Shown here piece after piece: positions 6,617 through 7,164 of a DNA stretch of 7,164 nucleotides. The stretch's first letter is position 1. Each line of letters begins with the position of its first letter. Source of the DNA: Acidobacteriota bacterium (GTDB lineage: Bacteria; Acidobacteriota; Vicinamibacteria; Vicinamibacterales; CAVVIG01); assembly GCA_003222555.1 (NCBI GenBank), contig QHWL01000028.1:579-7742 (forward strand). Direction: 5' to 3'. The notes under the pieces were generated by a model. It ran no database searches. It was given only the letters and a program-made list of their open reading frames with translations, and was not told the DNA's origin. The translations under genes and the position numbers were made by a program.

Positions 6617-6654
6617 ACGTTCGAACCACTTCCGCATGGAGCTGTTTCCGGGTG

Positions 6655-7164
6655 TCAATCGGCCCCACGTGTCTCTATGAATTCTCGAAGTGCGGTCATG
6701 AGCTCCCCCCACCACAGGCCGATCATGCGACTGAACGCCGCGCCCTCGACGCCGTGCCGCGCTGGGTGGCCCGGTCTGATGGTTGACCACCCTCGATGTT
6801 GCACCGTCACGCGAGTGCCGGTGTTGGTGGGTTCGAAGAGGACCTCGACCTCGGTGCTTTCCCCGGCCGCGAAATTGGCGTTGCGCCAGGTGAAGACGAG
6901 ACGCGACGGGGGCTGCCACACGGTCACCCGGCCAGCTTCGTGGATCTGGGTCCCCGATGACGTTTCAAACGATTCGAACAAGCGGCCGCCAGCGCGAGGT
7001 TCGAAGCACAGCGAACCGGGGCGCCGTCCCGCAAGCCGATAGCGCAACCCGCGTCGCCACCATAAATCGGTTTCCTGTGTGAAGACCTCGAAGGCGACAG
7101 CCGGCTCCACGGCGACGCTGATCGATACCCTCGCCTGGTCACCCGTTGAAGCGTCCGAGGGGCT
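6655..7164 (-). CDS. SRPBCC / AHSA1-type (START-like) domain protein, 5' end beyond window
   Basis: The visible 169 residues form an AHSA1-like member of the SRPBCC superfamily, a helix-grip fold with a deep hydrophobic pocket. Evidence: first strand ARVSISVAVEP (11-21) then helix PAVAFEVFT (21-29); a WW pair at 35-36 (DLWWRRG); GGRLFESF (59-66); GRVTVWQPPSRLVFTW (78-93), the classic V-x-x-W-x-P-P-x-R-L motif; strands TEVEVLFEP (104-112) and TRVTVQHRGW (117-126); and a final helix with a second WW at 151-152. There is no stop between the first strand and the right edge and no ATG in that stretch. A GTG at 7110 would cut off the first strand, so the true start lies outside. The ten residues before the fold are polar, so a short leader or another domain may precede it. 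Function is unknown: family members are linked to lipid or small-molecule binding and often sit beside ArsR regulators, which cannot be checked here. Confidence 0.88.
   Translation of the reverse strand, partial: SPSDASTGDQARVSISVAVEPAVAFEVFTQETDLWWRRGLRYRLAGRRPGSLCFEPRAGGRLFESFETSSGTQIHEAGRVTVWQPPSRLVFTWRNANFAAGESTEVEVLFEPTNTGTRVTVQHRGWSTIRPGHPARHGVEGAAFSRMIGLWWGELMTALREFIETRGAD

Noticed and set aside
6617..6654. Possible terminator between the symporter and SRPBCC genes (GAACGTTC and TTCGAA palindromes)
   Set aside because: The palindromes overlap, are too short to form a stable stem, and no T-run follows.

Overview
The window is GC-rich, densely coded DNA from a Gram-negative, probably soil-type bacterium. 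The Tat-dependent molybdo-flavoenzyme operon, periplasmic di-heme cytochrome c, putative lipoprotein and style of the large subunit resemble Acidobacteriota, with some Proteobacteria also possible. This taxonomic guess is inference; no rRNA or other marker gene is present. There are no tRNAs, CRISPR arrays, insertion sequences or phage genes, and no stretch longer than 300 bases lacks a gene.

Left part (1-3504, minus strand): a three-gene operon read right to left encodes a xanthine dehydrogenase / aldehyde oxidase-family molybdenum hydroxylase in the order FeS (2872-3504), molybdenum-cofactor (359-2869) and FAD subunit (1-335, cut by the window edge). The FeS subunit carries a twin-arginine signal while the other two start without one. 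The complex is therefore probably assembled in the cytoplasm and carried to the periplasm on the FeS subunit's signal, as known for E. coli PaoABC. The large subunit has the GGGFGxK and GEPPVG signatures but departs from textbook family members at other cofactor-loop positions, so its substrate cannot be named. It is not a true CO dehydrogenase.

Middle (3505-5140): a 168-base divergent intergenic region is followed by a plus-strand gene for a small exported, probably lipid-anchored protein of unknown function (3673-4155). Converging on it from the right is a minus-strand gene for an exported di-heme c-type cytochrome (4178-5140), a plausible electron acceptor for the periplasmic hydroxylase.

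Right part (5141-7164): a 144-base divergent region separates the cytochrome gene from a plus-strand gene for a KgtP-like metabolite:H+ symporter (5285-6616). A converging minus-strand SRPBCC/AHSA1-type gene (6655-7164) runs off the right edge.

Working model (inference): an organic substrate is hydroxylated in the periplasm, electrons pass FeS to cytochrome c to the respiratory chain, and a carboxylate-type product or related acid may be taken up by the symporter. The most interesting items are the atypical large subunit, the cytochrome partnership and the unassigned lipoprotein lodged between them.
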